DNA of 7,701 nucleotides. It comes from Euryarchaeota archaeon UBA4. Lineage in GTDB: Archaea > Thermoplasmatota > Poseidoniia > Poseidoniales > Thalassarchaeaceae. Shown piece by piece: positions 5,558 to 7,701 of this stretch. Position numbers and translations under genes: made by a program. The first letter of the stretch is position 1; every line of letters starts with the position of its first letter. The notes under the pieces are model-generated. The model was not told the origin of the DNA. It made no database searches and was given only the letters and a program-made list of their open reading frames with translations. The DNA is taken from the NCBI GenBank assembly GCA_002497985.1, contig DAFQ01000032.1:1-7701 (forward strand), given 5' to 3'.

Positions 5558-7369
5558 CTAGGGGCACTGGGGGTATGTTTCTTGCATGGGAGGGAGGAAA
5601 AGATCCGCGCAGGTCCTTTCCACAGTATGCAGGGTTAGCACGCTTTGCGGGCCTAGGGATAGTGATACCGGCATGACTGAGGAGGGGCTCGGAACGTAGT
5701 CTTCCCCCGTTTGTGTGATTATCAGTTGTATTCCGTCTCCCTCTGGGACCACCACGTCCATTCCAAAGAATTCCATTTTTGCCAATACCGTGGAGCCGGG
5801 CGCTAGGGGCCCTCCCTCCTTCCCGCCTTCGTGGAATCTCAAATCCATAACCGCGTGCCCCAGGTGCATTCCTGTGCTGGACTGAATCATCTCGACGAAT
5901 AGGTGACCCCCGGTTGAGAAGATTGAGATCGTTGCCTCGATATGGAAAGTGGGGGTTCCGGCTATCCTTGTCTCGGTGTCGAATTCGGGACATTCTATGG
6001 CGAGGCTTGAAGTGGCGGTAATGGTGTCGCTTCCTCCGATAATAGAGCATTCATCCATCCCGTAGGGTACCCATAATGAGTCATCTGGAGGATATGTTTC
6101 CTCGACCCTCCAACCCCCCATATTATCCTGGACCTCAGCAATTAATCTAGGCTGTTGGCCAGTCTCCTTGAGGTAAAATTCGAACCACTCGAGGAGGTCG
6201 TCTGCCCAATCCCATCTCAGTGTGTATGGAAAGGCCTCTGCACCCCTTCCACTGGATAACCCCTCATGTCCGCCCCTCCTATCTGGATAGTCGTGGCCCC
6301 ATTGCCCGTATAGCCCCTTGACATCCATGCCTGCGTCCCTGACCATGTTGTGAACGGGGAATGCCATGTGGGGGTCGACGTTCCAATCCTGGAGTCCGTG
6401 GATAATGTACACTGATCCATTGTAATTCTGAATGGCCCTAGTGAGAAAATGCCTCTCCTCCCAGTAGTCGCTTCCTGTCCACGCTAGATTGTCTCCCGTC
6501 AGGTATGCGCCCACGCCTGCGTAGTAACCCTCCATGTATCCCTCACATGCATTCTGAGCGTCTTCCAAATCACCGTCTAAGCCGAAGCTCCCGTAAACCC
6601 CATTGTGCATTATCGCACCGCGTGCCTCCATACTTCCATTCCTCCACATTAGGTCATGCACACCAATTAGCCCCGACATTGGGACGATGGTCTTCAGGTG
6701 TGAGGAGCCCATTGCTGCTGCCTCCCAAGGGGTAGAGCCATCGTATGACTTGCCAATAATCCCCACGTTTCCGTTGGAAAACTGGGCCTTTCCAAGATAC
6801 TCGACCGCCGCGTGAATTCCCTCTTGCTCGTCATCCCCCATGAGGTCCATGCAGTGATTTGACTCGCCTGTCCCAAAGACGGAGATCTGTGCGACGCCGA
6901 AACCGTGGGGGACGAAGTTCTCAATCAGGAATCGACCCAAGCGGTCTGCAGGGGTAAGGGCATCTACGTCCCCATCATCATAGTAGGGCCCTATTTCAGC
7001 GATAATCGGAACTCTGCATTCTTCTCCAAGGATCTCTGAGTCCATGTCACATCCATCAATCAATGGCAGCCATAGTCCCATGTGGACCTCTGCTCCACCT
7101 GTGAGCCCCGCGCCTCCGTCCACAGCGGATATTGCTGGAACTGGCACATACACCGATATTGCCTCTCCGATCTGATAAGAGCCATTTGTAGATACCCTGC
7201 TGAATACGTCATCGTCCCTGTAAATCATATCAGAGCGATCCTCGACGGGAGGAAGCCAGTGGGATTCCTCCTTTGCCCCCTCTTCTTTACCCTCTGAACC
7301 GAAACAGCCCGAGAGTGGGGAGACTAGGAAAAGCAGTGCCAACATGGTTGCCACACTGCGTCGGTGCAT
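5558..7369 (-). CDS. Lipoprotein S15 family X-Pro dipeptidyl-peptidase-like hydrolase (CocE/PepX)
   Basis: A serine hydrolase, probably anchored outside the membrane, that would release X-Pro dipeptides or act as an acyl esterase. From the ATG at 7369 it has 603 residues. A basic start (MHRRS) and a hydrophobic core lead to the lipobox LSGC with C22. An acidic, Glu/Ser-rich spacer follows. The alpha/beta hydrolase core shows the nucleophile motif GKSYDG (S208), the acid HGLQDWNV (D328, much as in PepX) and the base GQWGHDYP (H359). A beta-rich PepX_C-type domain fills about 430-603 and ends with two cysteines that could pair. Earlier in-frame starts (ATG at 7396, TTG at 7465) put extra residues before the basic signal region and are less likely. 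The wHTH-STAND ATPase follows after 12 bases, and an M32 carboxypeptidase diverges from its 5' end. Whether the activity is peptidase or esterase cannot be settled from sequence. Confidence 0.9.
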   Translation of the reverse strand: MHRRSVATMLALLFLVSPLSGCFGSEGKEEGAKEESHWLPPVEDRSDMIYRDDDVFSRVSTNGSYQIGEAISVYVPVPAISAVDGGAGLTGGAEVHMGLWLPLIDGCDMDSEILGEECRVPIIAEIGPYYDDGDVDALTPADRLGRFLIENFVPHGFGVAQISVFGTGESNHCMDLMGDDEQEGIHAAVEYLGKAQFSNGNVGIIGKSYDGSTPWEAAAMGSSHLKTIVPMSGLIGVHDLMWRNGSMEARGAIMHNGVYGSFGLDGDLEDAQNACEGYMEGYYAGVGAYLTGDNLAWTGSDYWEERHFLTRAIQNYNGSVYIIHGLQDWNVDPHMAFPVHNMVRDAGMDVKGLYGQWGHDYPDRRGGHEGLSSGRGAEAFPYTLRWDWADDLLEWFEFYLKETGQQPRLIAEVQDNMGGWRVEETYPPDDSLWVPYGMDECSIIGGSDTITATSSLAIECPEFDTETRIAGTPTFHIEATISIFSTGGHLFVEMIQSSTGMHLGHAVMDLRFHEGGKEGGPLAPGSTVLAKMEFFGMDVVVPEGDGIQLIITQTGEDYVPSPSSVMPVSLSLGPQSVLTLHTVERTCADLFLPPMQETYPQCP

Positions 7370-7405
7370 GCTATGTTGGAAAGTGGAAAGACACATGATG
7401 GATTC

Positions 7406-7421
7406 GGTTAATTGATATTGG
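7406..7421. promoter_or_regulatory. AT-rich element in the divergent S15/M32 spacer
   Basis: TTAATTGATATTG on the plus strand (CAATATCAATTAA on the minus) is the most AT-rich string in the 126-base spacer. On the minus strand its centre is about 45 bases ahead of the S15 ATG at 7369. A start site about 26 bases downstream would fall near 7388, giving a leader of about 20 bases and excluding the ATG at 7396. On the plus strand it would imply a leader of about 55 bases for the M32 gene. It is TATA-like, not a close consensus match. Confidence 0.35.
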
Positions 7422-7495
7422 ACCTTGTAGATTCCAAGAGATGAGGTCGGAAAGCAATGATTCAAGTTATGAGGTGACTACCCTCCTCGGGCCCC

Positions 7496-7701
7496 ATGGA
7501 CGAGTACGAGGAACTGATGGAGAGGCTGAAGGACATTGCTCTCGTAAGACAAGTGGGGGGCCTACTCAGTTGGGACCAAGAGGTTCTGATGCCGCCAAAG
7601 GCCGCTGCACTGAGGGCCGAACAATTGGCTTGGATATCCAAGGAGGGTCACATCAGGCAGACGGACACGAGGATTGGTGAGCTCCTTGACATCCTTGAGG
7701 A
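7496..7701 (+). CDS. M32 (Taq-type) metallocarboxypeptidase, 5' part
   Basis: The first 68 codons of a carboxypeptidase Taq family enzyme, a cytoplasmic zinc peptidase that trims C-terminal residues from peptides. The visible part matches the family N-terminus: YEELMERLKDIALV (4-17), LLSWDQEVLMPPKAAALRAE (23-42, the hallmark segment) and a following helix ending GELLDILEE. The zinc-binding HExxH motif would lie beyond the right edge (family members are about 500 residues). The ATG at 7496 is the first start after an in-frame TGA at 7475-7477. A GAGGTGA string at 7471-7477 matches Shine-Dalgarno but lies 18 bases upstream, farther than usual. A weak TATA-like string, AGTTATGA near 7465-7472, is about 28 bases ahead and would suit a leaderless transcript. 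The gene diverges from the S15 peptidase. Confidence 0.9.
   Translation, partial: MDEYEELMERLKDIALVRQVGGLLSWDQEVLMPPKAAALRAEQLAWISKEGHIRQTDTRIGELLDILE

Noticed and set aside
5388..6050. Minus-strand open frame of 220 codons
   Set aside because: It is out of frame with, and inside, the S15 and ATPase genes; the Arg/His/Pro-rich translation is typical of a shadow frame.
7471..7477. GAGGTGA as the ribosome binding site of the M32 gene
   Set aside because: It is 18 bases from the ATG, with no closer in-frame start, so it is probably not used in the normal way; it is noted in the gene entry but not called as a site.
7441..7680. Plus-strand frame of 79 codons at the right end
   Set aside because: It overlaps the M32 carboxypeptidase in another frame, and the M32 frame has the clear family signature.

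Overview
The window looks like a gene-dense piece of a planktonic archaeal genome, most likely a Marine Group II type euryarchaeon (Poseidoniales or a relative). This is inferred from content, not from a search. The methionine aminopeptidase is type II (the archaeal/eukaryotic form), and there is a lipoprotein peptidase with an LSGC lipobox. A winged-helix/STAND ATPase is present, and no bacterial -35/-10 promoters are obvious. Several genes of bacterial flavour (BolA, CGFS glutaredoxin, ribulose-phosphate 3-epimerase, M32 carboxypeptidase) sit alongside, as is common in heterotrophic marine archaea. Most spacers are very short.

Layout, left to right. 1-76 (+): possible 3' end of an upstream gene, overlapping the next start. 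55-1068 (+): type II methionine aminopeptidase. 1069-1218: convergent spacer holding an 8-bp inverted repeat and a minus-strand protein-like tail that may be a gene remnant. 1219-3569 (-): a run transcribed right to left, ribulose-phosphate 3-epimerase, BolA, monothiol CGFS glutaredoxin, then a ten-helix EamA/DMT transporter. 3639-3956 (+): thioredoxin, diverging from the epimerase. 3953-7369 (-): a two-gene unit, a lipoprotein S15 X-Pro dipeptidyl-peptidase-like hydrolase followed 12 bases later by a wHTH-STAND ATPase, whose stop codon interlocks with the thioredoxin stop. 7496-7701 (+): the 5' end of an M32 (Taq-type) carboxypeptidase, diverging from the S15 gene.

How the genes fit together. 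BolA and the CGFS glutaredoxin are adjacent and are known partners in Fe-S cluster handling; with thioredoxin they form a small thiol/Fe-S neighbourhood. The S15 lipoprotein, the M32 carboxypeptidase and the methionine aminopeptidase point to peptide use and protein turnover: the S15 enzyme would act outside the membrane and the M32 enzyme in the cytoplasm. The least understood gene is the wHTH-STAND ATPase. It carries a DNA-binding-like N-terminus and a complete-looking P-loop NTPase core but no repeat sensor, and it is probably co-transcribed with the peptidase. No RNA gene, IS element, CRISPR array or origin was seen. The window reads mainly as ordinary core and metabolic sequence, with this ATPase and the BolA-glutaredoxin pair as the more interesting points.
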